The translations under genes and the position numbers were made by a program. From the NCBI GenBank assembly GCA_024636445.1, contig JAGXHE010000127.1, positions 1-64,000 of the forward strand: a stretch of DNA of 64,000 nucleotides. The letters run 5' to 3'. The DNA is from Sulfitobacter sp. Lineage in GTDB: Bacteria > Pseudomonadota > Alphaproteobacteria > Rhodobacterales > Rhodobacteraceae. This document shows positions 1 to 9,395 of this stretch, piece after piece. The notes under the pieces were generated by a model, which saw nothing but the letters and a program-made list of their open reading frames with translations, was not told the DNA's origin and did not search any database. The first letter of the stretch is position 1. Every line of letters begins with the position of its first letter.

Positions 1-2
1 CG

Positions 3-1166
3 ATGCTGTCGCCCCAGACCTCCATCGACTTTGGCATGGTTGTCCGTTCGCCGATGATCGAGATCACCACAATCGGCGCGGGTGGCGGCTCCATCGCCTG
101 GGTGGACAAGGGCGGATTGCTGAACATCGGCCCGGAAAGTGCAGGGTCCACACCCGGTCCGGTGGCCTATGGGCAGGGCAACACCCGCCCCACGGTGACT
201 GACGCCAATGTGGTGCTGGGCCGGATCGACCCCGACAATCCCATCGGCGGCACGCTTGAGCGGCTCGACGTGGAAGCCGCCACTGACGCGATTCTGCACC
301 ATGTCGGCAAGCCGCTGGGATTGGACGCGATGGCGGCGGCCGAAGCGATCTTGCGCGTCGCCAACAGCCGCATGGCCGGCGCGCTGCGGCTGGTCTCGAT
401 CGAGCGGGGTTTCGACCCCAAGCGCTTTGCCTTCATGCCATTCGGCGGTGGCGGCGCCCTGCATGCGGGCGCGATGCTCGCGGACGTCGGTCTCGCGCTG
501 GCAATCGTGCCGCGCTATCCCGGTGTCACGTCGGCCATGGGCTGTGTCATCGCGGACATGCGGCAGGATTTCGTCCAGACCGTCAACGCGGGCCTTGCCG
601 GGATCAATATCGATGCGCTGGCCGGGTTCATGCAGTCTCATGTCGACAGCGGACTGGCGACACTCGACGCGGCGCGCACCCATTTCGAAGGGCGCGATAC
701 CGAATTCACGCTCGACATGGCCTATCAGGGCCAGACCCATACCGTGCCTGTCCCACTCACGATTTCGGTGATCGCAGGCAAGGTAACGCCTCCCTCAGAG
801 CAGCAGATCGGAGAGGCTTTTGACACAGCCTACCGGGCCACCTACGGACGCCTGCTTGCGAATGGCACCCGGCGGGTGATCAACCTGCGCTCTGCCGTCA
901 CCGGGCGTCGCCCTCGGTTCGACCTCGCCACCCTCGCACCCAAAGGCGGCAGCATCGACGCCGCCTACAAGGGCAGCCGTCAGGTGCATTTCGGGAACCG
1001 TTGGCATGATACGAAACTCTATGACCGGCTTGCCCTGCCCGTGGGTGCCGAAATTCCCGGTCCGGCCATCCTCGAGCAGCCAGACACGACCGTGTTGATC
1101 GAACCCGGACTACGGGGCAAGGTCGACAGCTATGGCAATACGTTGATCGAAAGGGTCTCGACATGA
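3..1166 (+). CDS. hydantoinase/oxoprolinase family protein (HyuA-like), 5' truncated by window edge
   Basis: ORF open at the left edge; GGGGALHAGAMLADVG and 'GQGNTRPTVTDANVVLGRI' are typical of HyuA/5-oxoprolinase. Confidence 0.85.
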   Translation: MLSPQTSIDFGMVVRSPMIEITTIGAGGGSIAWVDKGGLLNIGPESAGSTPGPVAYGQGNTRPTVTDANVVLGRIDPDNPIGGTLERLDVEAATDAILHHVGKPLGLDAMAAAEAILRVANSRMAGALRLVSIERGFDPKRFAFMPFGGGGALHAGAMLADVGLALAIVPRYPGVTSAMGCVIADMRQDFVQTVNAGLAGINIDALAGFMQSHVDSGLATLDAARTHFEGRDTEFTLDMAYQGQTHTVPVPLTISVIAGKVTPPSEQQIGEAFDTAYRATYGRLLANGTRRVINLRSAVTGRRPRFDLATLAPKGGSIDAAYKGSRQVHFGNRWHDTKLYDRLALPVGAEIPGPAILEQPDTTVLIEPGLRGKVDSYGNTLIERVST

Positions 1167-1765
1167 AGCCAGCCAAAACCGCTTTGCTCACCATCGATTT
1201 GCAGAACGATTTCCTGCATCCGGAAGGTGCCTATGGCCGGGCCGGGCAAAGCGCCGAGCCGATCCTCGCCCTGCCCGAGCGGATCGCGCCCCTGAAAGAC
1301 GCCCTCACGACAGCAGGCGGCACCTATATCTCGGCACAGTTTACCCTGGTGCCGGGACGCAATGACGAGCCGCTGATCGCGGATCACCTGCGCAAGCTGC
1401 GGCCATTCCTTACAAAGGGCGATTTCGCGCCCGGCGGTTTCGGTCACGCGTTGGTCGACACCCTCTCCCCGGCGGATTTCACCATCGAAAAGGTTGCCTA
1501 CTCCGCCTTCTACCAGACCCGGCTGGAATATATCCTGCGCGCCATGAAAATCGACACGCTGATCATCGGCGGCATCGTGACCAACGGTGGCGTGGCCAGC
1601 ACCGTGCGCGATGCGCATTTGCGCGACATTCACACGATCCTGCTCTCTGACGGGTGTGCCGCGTTCAAGGAGGATGTCCACGCAGCCACGCTGACGTCGC
1701 TGGGCTCGGTGACCGCGGTGATGACCTGCGCCGAGGCGACCGCCTTGGTCGGAGGCAAAACATGA
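1163..1765 (+). CDS. isochorismatase-fold hydrolase (cysteine hydrolase family, canonical Cys position is Gly)
   Basis: ATGA overlap with the preceding gene; LLTIDLQNDF, K..YSAF and GGIVTNGGVASTVRDAH motifs. Confidence 0.85.
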   Translation: MKPAKTALLTIDLQNDFLHPEGAYGRAGQSAEPILALPERIAPLKDALTTAGGTYISAQFTLVPGRNDEPLIADHLRKLRPFLTKGDFAPGGFGHALVDTLSPADFTIEKVAYSAFYQTRLEYILRAMKIDTLIIGGIVTNGGVASTVRDAHLRDIHTILLSDGCAAFKEDVHAATLTSLGSVTAVMTCAEATALVGGKT

Positions 1766-2622
1766 CGCTGCGCGACCGGCTCAAAGCGCCCGAGATTCTG
1801 GTCGCTCCGGGGGTCTACGACGGGCTGACTGCGGCGCTCGCCACCGATGCGGGGTTCGAAGCGCTGTACCTGTCCGGTGCGGCGGTGGCCTACACCCGGC
1901 TTGGCCGACCCGACATCGGCCTGACCACCGCATCGGAGATGGCGGACACGATGACACTGATCGCGGACCGGACCGACCTGCCGGTCATCATGGATGCGGA
2001 CACCGGTTTTGGGAATGCACTCAACGCGCGCCGCACCTTGCAAAGCTACGAACGCGCCGGGGCCGCCGCCTTGCAGGTAGAGGATCAGGGCTATCCCAAG
2101 AAATGCGGCCATCTGTCGGACAAGTCTCTGATCGCCAAGCAGGAGATGGTCGGCAAGATCGCTGCGATGGCCGACGCACGCCGCCGCGATACGCTCATCA
2201 TCGCGCGGACCGATGCCATCTCGGTCGAAGGCTTCGAGGCCGCCATCGACCGGGCGGGCAGCTACATCGACGCGGGCGCGGACGTTCTGTTTATCGAAGC
2301 GCCACGCAACAGCGACGAGTTGGCAAGGATCGCACAGACCTTCAAGGGTCAGGTGCCACTGTTGGCCAATATGGTCGAAGGCGGCGCGACGCCGATTTCC
2401 TCTGCCGCCAACCTGCAGGATATGGGGTTTGACATCGTGATCTTCCCCGGTGGCATCGTTCGCGCCCTCGCGCGCACCGCCCAGGACTACTACGCCAGCC
2501 TGCGCAAAGCAGGCAGCAACACGCCCTTCGCCGACCGGATGCATGATTTCGACGGGTTGAACGAGGCCATCGGCACCAAGGATATGCTCGCTCTGGGCAA
2601 ACGGTTCGATGGCAGCGCCTGA
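1762..2622 (+). CDS. isocitrate lyase/phosphoenolpyruvate mutase family protein
   Basis: ATGA overlap start at 1762; 'VIMDADTGFGNALNARRTLQSYERAGAAALQVEDQGYPKKCGH' is a PEPM/ICL signature. Confidence 0.9.
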   Translation: MTLRDRLKAPEILVAPGVYDGLTAALATDAGFEALYLSGAAVAYTRLGRPDIGLTTASEMADTMTLIADRTDLPVIMDADTGFGNALNARRTLQSYERAGAAALQVEDQGYPKKCGHLSDKSLIAKQEMVGKIAAMADARRRDTLIIARTDAISVEGFEAAIDRAGSYIDAGADVLFIEAPRNSDELARIAQTFKGQVPLLANMVEGGATPISSAANLQDMGFDIVIFPGGIVRALARTAQDYYASLRKAGSNTPFADRMHDFDGLNEAIGTKDMLALGKRFDGSA

Positions 2623-3979
2623 CGTCGCCCCCCCGCCCGCCTCCTTCGATCTTTCGGTCGGGACGCTGATCATCGGAGCCGGAGCCTGCGGGATGATTGC
2701 GGCATTGGCCGCGCATGAAGCGGGGCAAGATGTTCTGGTGATCGAGGCGGACACGGTGCCATCGGGCTCGACCGCACTCAGCGCCGGATTGATCCCTGCC
2801 GCCGGCACGCGGTTTCAGTCAGACGCCGGGATCTCGGACGACGCGTCCCTGTTCGCTAAGGATATTCAGGCCAAGGCCCATGACGAGAACGATCCCGAGC
2901 TTGTCACCCGTTTGGCCGAGCAAGCGGCAATTGTCATAGAATGGCTGACGGACACGCATGGCCTGCCGTTCTCGCTGGTCACCGATTTCGATTACCCCGG
3001 CCACAGTCGGCGCCGTATGCACGGCCTGCCACGCAGGGCTGGGCGCGAGCTGATCGACGCGCTGCGCAACCGCATTGAGACGCTCGAGATTCCTCTGATC
3101 TGCAATCGTCGCGCCACCCGGCTTTTCACCACGAACGACCGGATCGTTGGCGCGCAGCTGACCTTGCCCGACGGCAACGTTGAAACCGTAAGCTGCGAGC
3201 GTCTGATCCTCGCCTGCAACGGCTTCGGGGGCAACCGCGAGATGGTCTCGCAACACATGCCCGACATCGCCGATGCGGTCTGGTTCGGCCATGACGGCAA
3301 CCGAGGCGAGGCGATCGATTGGGGCGATGCATTGGGTGCAGCCACCCGTCACCTCGGTTCCTATCAGGGACACGGCAATGTCGCACACCCGCATGGCATA
3401 CTGATCACTTGGGCGACAATCACCCAAGGCGGGTTTCAGGTGAACGCGCAGGGGCACAGGTTCTGGGATGAAAGCCAAGGCTACTCAGAAGCCGCCCGTG
3501 CGGTTCTGGCCCAGCCCGGAGGGACTGTCTGGACCATCTTCGACGCCCGCATCGCATCGATTGCGCGTCAATTCGATGACTTCAAACAGGCCGAGCAGCA
3601 AGGCGCAATCCTGGAAGCTGACAGCCTCGAAGCACTGGCAGGGCGCACAGGCATCCCGACCGATGCCCTGCTGAAGACGTGCGCCGCGCTCCAAGAAACC
3701 GGAACCGATGGTTTTGGCCGATCCTGGCACACATTGCCGCTTGCCCCGCCCTATCACGCGGTAAAAGTCACGGGTGCGCTTTTTCATACGCAAGGCGGGC
3801 TCGACATCGACCCGGTTACTGCACGGGTCCGCAAGAAAGCGGGTGGCACCTTCGCCAATTTCTTCGCCGCCGGCGGTGCTGCTTGCGGCGTGTCGGGCAT
3901 GGGCGACAGCGGTTATCTGTCGGGCAACGGCCTGCTGGCTGCCACAGCGCTCGGCTATATCGCGGGGCGCGCCTCGTAA
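2609..3979 (+). CDS. FAD-dependent oxidoreductase (fumarate reductase/succinate dehydrogenase flavoprotein-like)
   Basis: GAGACGMIAALAAHEAGQDVLVIE Rossmann motif; C-terminal 'GGLDIDPVTARV...FFAAGGAACGVSGMGDSGYLSGNGLLAATALGYIAG'. Confidence 0.85.
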   Translation: MAAPDVAPPPASFDLSVGTLIIGAGACGMIAALAAHEAGQDVLVIEADTVPSGSTALSAGLIPAAGTRFQSDAGISDDASLFAKDIQAKAHDENDPELVTRLAEQAAIVIEWLTDTHGLPFSLVTDFDYPGHSRRRMHGLPRRAGRELIDALRNRIETLEIPLICNRRATRLFTTNDRIVGAQLTLPDGNVETVSCERLILACNGFGGNREMVSQHMPDIADAVWFGHDGNRGEAIDWGDALGAATRHLGSYQGHGNVAHPHGILITWATITQGGFQVNAQGHRFWDESQGYSEAARAVLAQPGGTVWTIFDARIASIARQFDDFKQAEQQGAILEADSLEALAGRTGIPTDALLKTCAALQETGTDGFGRSWHTLPLAPPYHAVKVTGALFHTQGGLDIDPVTARVRKKAGGTFANFFAAGGAACGVSGMGDSGYLSGNGLLAATALGYIAGRAS

Positions 3980-4190
3980 AACCGGGTAACGCAGGCTGAA
4001 AGCAAAGGGACACCCAACCTCTCAGGGGTAAACTGCTTGGGGGCTACACATCGCCATCCGCTTTCAAACCAGCCCTTGCATCACATTCTTGAAAACTGCG
4101 CGGTGATCTTCGCAAAGGAACCTTTGGAGGGGTGACCGGTGGCCCATTGCTGCACTAGCGTTCTGTCAAGACCAAAATGGAGCCTCAACA

Positions 4191-5498
4191 GTGCCGCGCG
4201 AATACCTCAAAAAAGCGATTAAAACAGCCCATAGCGGCGCTGCTGATGTGTCCAAGACCGTTGCGGACATCCTGGCCGATATTGAACAGGGCGGCGAAGC
4301 GGCAGCGCAGCGTTATGCCAGACAGTTCGACGGCTACGACGGCCCCGCGGTTCTGAGCGCCGATGCCATCGCCGAAGCCTGCGCCCTTGTCCCGCAATCC
4401 CTGCGCGACGACATCGCTTTTGCGCACGACAACGTCCGCCGCTTTGCCGAGGCGCAAAAGCAATCGGTGCGCGACGTCCAGACCGAAGTGGTCCCCGGCC
4501 TGATCGCGGGACAAAAGACCATCCCCTGCAACGCTGCGGGCTGCTACATTCCGGGCGGGCGTTATTCGCACGTCGCATCGGCCATCATGACGGTCACCAC
4601 CGCCAAGGTCGCCGGTGTCAGCCACATCGCCGCCTGCTCGCCTCCACGCCCCGGCATCGGATTGCCGCCCGCGATCATCTTTGCAGCAAACCTGTGCGGC
4701 GCCGACAGCATTCTGGCGATGGGCGGCGTGCAGGGCATTGCCGCCATGACCTTCGGGCTGTTCGGATTGCCCCGCGCCGACATCCTTGCAGGCCCCGGCA
4801 ACCAATATGTCGCCGAAGCGAAACGCATCCTCTATGGCCGCGTCGGCATCGACATGGTCGCAGGACCGACCGACAGCCTGATCCTGGCCGATGCCTCTGC
4901 CGATGCGCATATCGTCGCCACCGATCTGGTCAGCCAGGCCGAGCACGGCTACAATTCGCCCGTCTGGCTGGTCACCGACGATCGCGCCCTGGCAATGGAC
5001 GTCGCTGCCCGCGTCCCCGCACTGATCGCAGCCCTGCCCACGCTGAACCGCGAAAGCGCCGAAGCGGCATGGCGCGATTATGCCGAGATCATCCTGTGCG
5101 ACGACCGCGAGGATATGGCCGCCTGTTCCGACGCCTATGCCCCCGAACACCTGACCGTGCAGGCCACCGATCTGGACTGGTGGCTGGACCGGCTGACCTG
5201 CTACGGCTCACTGTTTCTGGGTGAAGAGACCACCGTTTCCTACGGCGACAAGGCTACGGGCACCAACCATGTCTTGCCGACTTCGGGCGCGGCAAAGTAC
5301 ACTGGTGGCCTGAGCGTTCACAAATACATGAAAGTCGTCACATGGCAGCGCGCCACCCGTGCCGGATCGAAATCCGTGGCCATCGCCACCGCCCGCATCA
5401 GCCGCGTCGAAGGCATGGAAGGCCACGCCCGCAGCGCCGATGTACGCCTTGCCAAATACTTCCCCGACGAGGTCTTTGACCTTGCAGCCCAAATCTGA
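4191..5498 (+). CDS. hpsN: histidinol dehydrogenase-family, probable sulfopropanediol 3-dehydrogenase (HpsN-like)
   Basis: GTG start; histidinol dehydrogenase fold ('AGCYIPGGRYSHVASAIMTVTTAKVAGV', 'AGPGNQYVAEAKR', 'DMVAGPTDSLILAD'); directly followed by sulfopyruvate decarboxylase-like genes rather than his genes. Confidence 0.75.
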   Translation: MPREYLKKAIKTAHSGAADVSKTVADILADIEQGGEAAAQRYARQFDGYDGPAVLSADAIAEACALVPQSLRDDIAFAHDNVRRFAEAQKQSVRDVQTEVVPGLIAGQKTIPCNAAGCYIPGGRYSHVASAIMTVTTAKVAGVSHIAACSPPRPGIGLPPAIIFAANLCGADSILAMGGVQGIAAMTFGLFGLPRADILAGPGNQYVAEAKRILYGRVGIDMVAGPTDSLILADASADAHIVATDLVSQAEHGYNSPVWLVTDDRALAMDVAARVPALIAALPTLNRESAEAAWRDYAEIILCDDREDMAACSDAYAPEHLTVQATDLDWWLDRLTCYGSLFLGEETTVSYGDKATGTNHVLPTSGAAKYTGGLSVHKYMKVVTWQRATRAGSKSVAIATARISRVEGMEGHARSADVRLAKYFPDEVFDLAAQI

Positions 5499-5547
5499 GC
5501 TACTTCGATCTGACCTGAATAAACCCGACCAAACAGGGAGCCTCCAA

Positions 5548-6045
5548 ATGACCATATCTGAACAGATCGTCGGCGATTTGGTGGCCAATGATATTGCCTT
5601 TGTCACCACCGTGCCGTGCAAACAGCTGGGCGGCGTGATCGAAGCGGTCGACGCGCACCCCGACATCATGCACGTCCCCGCCAACAAGGAAGACGAGGGC
5701 ATGGGCCTGTGTGCAGGCGCATGGATGGGCGGCAAGCGCCCGATGATCATCATGCAGAACACCGCCATCGGCGTGACGATCAACACGCTGGTAACGCTGA
5801 CCCAATTCTACCGGATGCCGCTGCCGATGCTGATCTCGTATCGCGGCGAGCTCAAGGAACCTGTCGCCTGTCAGGCCGAAATGGCCGTCCACACCAAGGC
5901 GCTGCTGGCCCAGCTGAACATCCCCACCTACCACTTTCACAAAAAGTCGGACGCGGACGAACTGGACGCGATCCTGAAATACACCTTCATGTGCAACAAA
6001 CCCGTCGCAATACTGACCGACGCAACATTCTGGGGGGGCTACTGA
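5548..6045 (+). CDS. comD: sulfopyruvate/phosphonopyruvate decarboxylase alpha (PYR) subunit, ComD-like
   Basis: 'VTTVPCKQLGGVIEAV...PANKEDEGMGLCAGAWMGGKRPMIIMQNT'; ThDP-dependent decarboxylase half. Confidence 0.75.
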   Translation: MTISEQIVGDLVANDIAFVTTVPCKQLGGVIEAVDAHPDIMHVPANKEDEGMGLCAGAWMGGKRPMIIMQNTAIGVTINTLVTLTQFYRMPLPMLISYRGELKEPVACQAEMAVHTKALLAQLNIPTYHFHKKSDADELDAILKYTFMCNKPVAILTDATFWGGY

Positions 6046-6599
6046 TGAACCGTTCCGACATCCTGCGCGATATAGCACCTGTGATCCGCGACCATCTGGT
6101 GGTGTGCAACATCGGCCTGCCCAGCCAAGAGTTGCACATGATCGACGACCAGCCGACCAACTTCTATATGCTGGGCACGATGGGGCTGGCGTCGTCGATC
6201 GGTCTGGGCGTGGCCTTGGCGCAAGACAAACAGGTCATCGCGATCGACGGCGACGGCTCGGTGCTGACCAATCTGGGCACGCTGCCGACCATCGCAAACA
6301 ACGTGGCCGACAACTTCATCCTGCTGATCATCGACAACGGCAGCTACGGCTCGACCGGCGATCAGCCGACCTATGCGGGCAAGAAAACCTCGCTGACGGC
6401 GGTCGCGCGGGCCTGCGGCTGTGACAACGTGGTGGAAGTCGTGGCCAAGGACGTAGCCCAGGCGCTGACCGATGCGCTGGCAGCCAAACGCATGACCGTG
6501 ATCGTCGCCAAATGCGTCAGCGGCAACATCAAGGTGCCCGTGATCACCAAGGACCCGGTGGCGATCCGCGACCGGTTCATGGCTGCGATCCAATCCTGA
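6045..6599 (+). CDS. comE: sulfopyruvate/phosphonopyruvate decarboxylase beta (PP) subunit, ComE-like
   Basis: TGATG coupling; ThDP motif 'AIDGDGSVLTNLGTLPTIANNVADNFILLIIDN'. Confidence 0.78.
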   Translation: MNRSDILRDIAPVIRDHLVVCNIGLPSQELHMIDDQPTNFYMLGTMGLASSIGLGVALAQDKQVIAIDGDGSVLTNLGTLPTIANNVADNFILLIIDNGSYGSTGDQPTYAGKKTSLTAVARACGCDNVVEVVAKDVAQALTDALAAKRMTVIVAKCVSGNIKVPVITKDPVAIRDRFMAAIQS

Positions 6600-6708
6600 C
6601 ACCCGGCCTGTAAATCGGGCCAGAATTTCGGGCAGCGACCCGCCGCCCCGCCTTGACCTTCCAGCGTTAACACGTCTTCATGTGGGACGCTGAAAAAAGG
6701 GGCACAAA

Positions 6709-7833
6709 ATGTACACACCGGCGATCACGGGCACAGGCGTCTTCACACCCTCGCAGACCATCACCAACGCCGAACTGGTCAAGGCCTTCAACGCCTATGC
6801 CGACCTGTACAATGCCGAACACGCAGACGAGATCGCCGCTGGCACACGGACGGCCAAGGATCATTCGTCGGAAGAGTTCATATTCAAGGCCTCGGGCATC
6901 GAACAGCGCTACGTGATGGTCAAGGACGGCATCCTGGACCCGACGGTGATGTACCCCCAAATGCGTCAGCGCAGCGATGAAGAGCCGTCGATCATGGCCG
7001 AAATGGCATTGAAAGCCGCCAATATCGCGCTGGAGAACGCAGGCAAGACCGCCGCCGACGTGGGCGCGGTGATCTGTGCTGCCTCGAACATCGAGCGCGC
7101 CTATCCCGCCGTCGCCATCGAAATTCAGGATCTTCTGGGCATTCAGGGCTTTGCCTTCGACATGAACGTCGCCTGCTCGTCCGCGACCTTTGGCATCCAG
7201 GCCGCCGCCGACATGATCCGCTCGGGCTCGATCCGCTCGGCGCTGGTGATCAACCCCGAAATCTGCTCGGCCCACATCGAATGGCGCGACCGCGATTGCC
7301 ACTTCATCTTTGGCGACGTCGCCACCGCGACCCTGCTGGAACGCGAGGAAGACGCCAAAGGCCCCTACTTCGCCATCAAATCCACCCGCTGCGCCACCAG
7401 CTATTCAAACAACATCCGCAACAACAACGGCTTTTTGCGCCGCTCGCGCCCCGACGGCATGAAAGACCGCCGCGACATGCAGTTCATGCAGAACGGTCGC
7501 AAGGTGTTCAAAGAGGTCGTCCCGATGGTTTCGCAACACATCACCGACCACATGGCGGATGAAAACCTTGGCGCAGGTGACATCAAGCGTCTGTGGCTGC
7601 ATCAGGCCAACAAAGGCATGAACGATATGATCGGCAAAAAGGTTCTGGGCCGCACACCCGAGCCGCATGAACAGCCCAACATCCTGCAAGACTACGCCAA
7701 CACGTCCTCGGCGGGATCGATCATCACCTTCGCCAAACACTCAGCCGACCTCAAAGACGGCGATCACGGTCTGATCTGCTCATTCGGCGCAGGCTACTCG
7801 GTCGGCAGCGTTCTGGTCGAAAAACACGGCTGA
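6709..7833 (+). CDS. beta-ketoacyl-ACP synthase III family protein (FabH2-like)
   Basis: Cys in 'DMNVACSSATFGIQ', His in 'LHQANKGMND', Asn in 'YANTSSAGSI'. Confidence 0.88.
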   Translation: MYTPAITGTGVFTPSQTITNAELVKAFNAYADLYNAEHADEIAAGTRTAKDHSSEEFIFKASGIEQRYVMVKDGILDPTVMYPQMRQRSDEEPSIMAEMALKAANIALENAGKTAADVGAVICAASNIERAYPAVAIEIQDLLGIQGFAFDMNVACSSATFGIQAAADMIRSGSIRSALVINPEICSAHIEWRDRDCHFIFGDVATATLLEREEDAKGPYFAIKSTRCATSYSNNIRNNNGFLRRSRPDGMKDRRDMQFMQNGRKVFKEVVPMVSQHITDHMADENLGAGDIKRLWLHQANKGMNDMIGKKVLGRTPEPHEQPNILQDYANTSSAGSIITFAKHSADLKDGDHGLICSFGAGYSVGSVLVEKHG

Positions 7834-7836
7834 CGC

Positions 7837-7883
7837 TTTCTTTTGGCCTGAAATATCCCGGGGGGCCAGGGGGCGGAGCCCCC
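7837..7883 (+). repeat. intergenic hairpin repeat family 2, copy D
   Basis: TTTCTTTTGGCCTGAAATATCCCGGGGGGCCAGGGGGCGGAGCCCCC. Confidence 0.55.
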
Positions 7884-7913
7884 AAATAGAGGTCTGGGCG
7901 GAGCCGCCAACCG

Positions 7914-8621
7914 CTATTTCTCGGAAACCCTCTGGTGCACAGCCTCAACCGATTCAACCCGCTCGGAATACCTGTCCACCAGATAATCCGCACGTCCGCG
8001 CACCAGCCATGTAAACTTTACCAGCTCTTCCATCACATCGACGATCCGGCGATAAAACGGCCCCTCAGGCAGCCGTCCGTCCTGAAACTCCAGCCACGCT
8101 TTGGGGATGGACGACTGGTTGGGAATGGTCACCATCCGCATCCAGCGCCCAAGAATACGCATCTGGTTGACCGCATTGAACGACTGCGACCCGCCCGACA
8201 CCTGCATGACCGCCAGCGTCTTGCCTTGGGTTGGGCGAATGCCGCCCTTCATCGACAGCGGCAGCCAGTCGATCTGGGTTTTCATCAGCCCGGTCATGGC
8301 CCCATGCCGTTCGGGCGACGACCAGACCATGCCTTCGGCCCAGACGGCCAGTTCGCGCAGTTCGACCACCTTGGGGTGCTCTTCGGACATATCATCGACC
8401 AGCGGCAGGCCCGCAGGATCGAACATCCGCGTTTCGCAGCCCAGGTGGCGCAGCACCCGCGCTGCTTCCTCTGCGGCGCGGCGCGAATAGCTGACGTCGC
8501 GCAGCGATCCGTACAGCAACAGAATACGCGGCGGATGCCGCGGATCATCCGCAGCCGCCAGCCCGTCGATATCTATCTCGGGCAGAGCGCTCACAATAAG
8601 GGCGTCGTTGAATTCAGACAC
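7914..8621 (-). CDS. arsH: arsenical resistance protein ArsH (NADPH-dependent FMN reductase family)
   Basis: '[37 protein letters not shown]' and '[22 protein letters not shown]'. Confidence 0.92.
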   Translation of the reverse strand: MSEFNDALIVSALPEIDIDGLAAADDPRHPPRILLLYGSLRDVSYSRRAAEEAARVLRHLGCETRMFDPAGLPLVDDMSEEHPKVVELRELAVWAEGMVWSSPERHGAMTGLMKTQIDWLPLSMKGGIRPTQGKTLAVMQVSGGSQSFNAVNQMRILGRWMRMVTIPNQSSIPKAWLEFQDGRLPEGPFYRRIVDVMEELVKFTWLVRGRADYLVDRYSERVESVEAVHQRVSEK

Positions 8622-8807
8622 GTGTCAGCAACTTTCTTCTTCCAGATGTGGGTTCTTGTCGACCGGATCACGCAGGCGCGTACCCTCTCGATACTGTCCA
8701 ACGCGGCCGTGTGATGTTCAAGCGCTCATCCGCGCACTGCGAAAACCGGCGCTGCTCCTGCTGCGCTCACTTGTCTGCCCGCGCCCCTTGGCGTAACTCT
8801 GCGGCCC

Positions 8808-9392
8808 ATGGCAAAGCTCTATTTTCACTACTCCACCATGAACGCCGGCAAATCGACGGTGCTGTTGCAAGCGGCGCACAATTACCGCGAACGCGGAATG
8901 CAGTGCTATCTGATCACAGCGCAATTCGACAACCGCGCCGGTCAGGGCCGCATCGCCAGCCGCATCGGGATCGGGCAGGATGCAGACACCTTTAGTCTCG
9001 AAGAAGACCTCTTTGCCAAGATCAAGACGCAGCTCGCCACCGCACAGATCGCCTGCATCTTCATCGACGAAGCGCAGTTTCTAACCGAAGCGCAAGTCTG
9101 GCAACTGGCCCGCGCGGTGGATGATCTGAAGGTTCCGATCATGTGCTACGGGCTGCGGGTCGATTTTCAGGGCAAGCTTTTCCCCGGCTCAGCCACGCTT
9201 TTGGCACTTGCGGACGAAATGCGCGAAGTGCGCACCATCTGCCACTGCGGCAAGAAGGCGTCGATGGTCGTGCGCCAAGATGCCCAAGGCAACGTGGTCA
9301 AGGATGGCGCGCAGGTGCAGATCGGCGGCAACGAGACCTACGTCAGCCTGTGTCGCCGCCATTGGCGCAAGGCGACGGGCGACAGCGCCTAG
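8808..9392 (+). CDS. tdk: thymidine kinase
   Basis: 'YFHYSTMNAGKSTVLLQAAHNYRERGM', 'FIDEAQFL', 'CHCGKKA' zinc ribbon. Confidence 0.95.
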   Translation: MAKLYFHYSTMNAGKSTVLLQAAHNYRERGMQCYLITAQFDNRAGQGRIASRIGIGQDADTFSLEEDLFAKIKTQLATAQIACIFIDEAQFLTEAQVWQLARAVDDLKVPIMCYGLRVDFQGKLFPGSATLLALADEMREVRTICHCGKKASMVVRQDAQGNVVKDGAQVQIGGNETYVSLCRRHWRKATGDSA

Positions 9393-9395
9393 AAT

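Noticed and set aside
1630-2808. 392-aa minus-strand ORF
   Set aside because: Opposite the PEP mutase-family gene and flavoprotein start, which have clear homology signatures
4191-5498. Annotation as hisD (histidine biosynthesis)
   Set aside because: No his genes nearby and linked to comDE; hisC at 60733 is unrelated by distance; HpsN-like function is more consistent, though not proven
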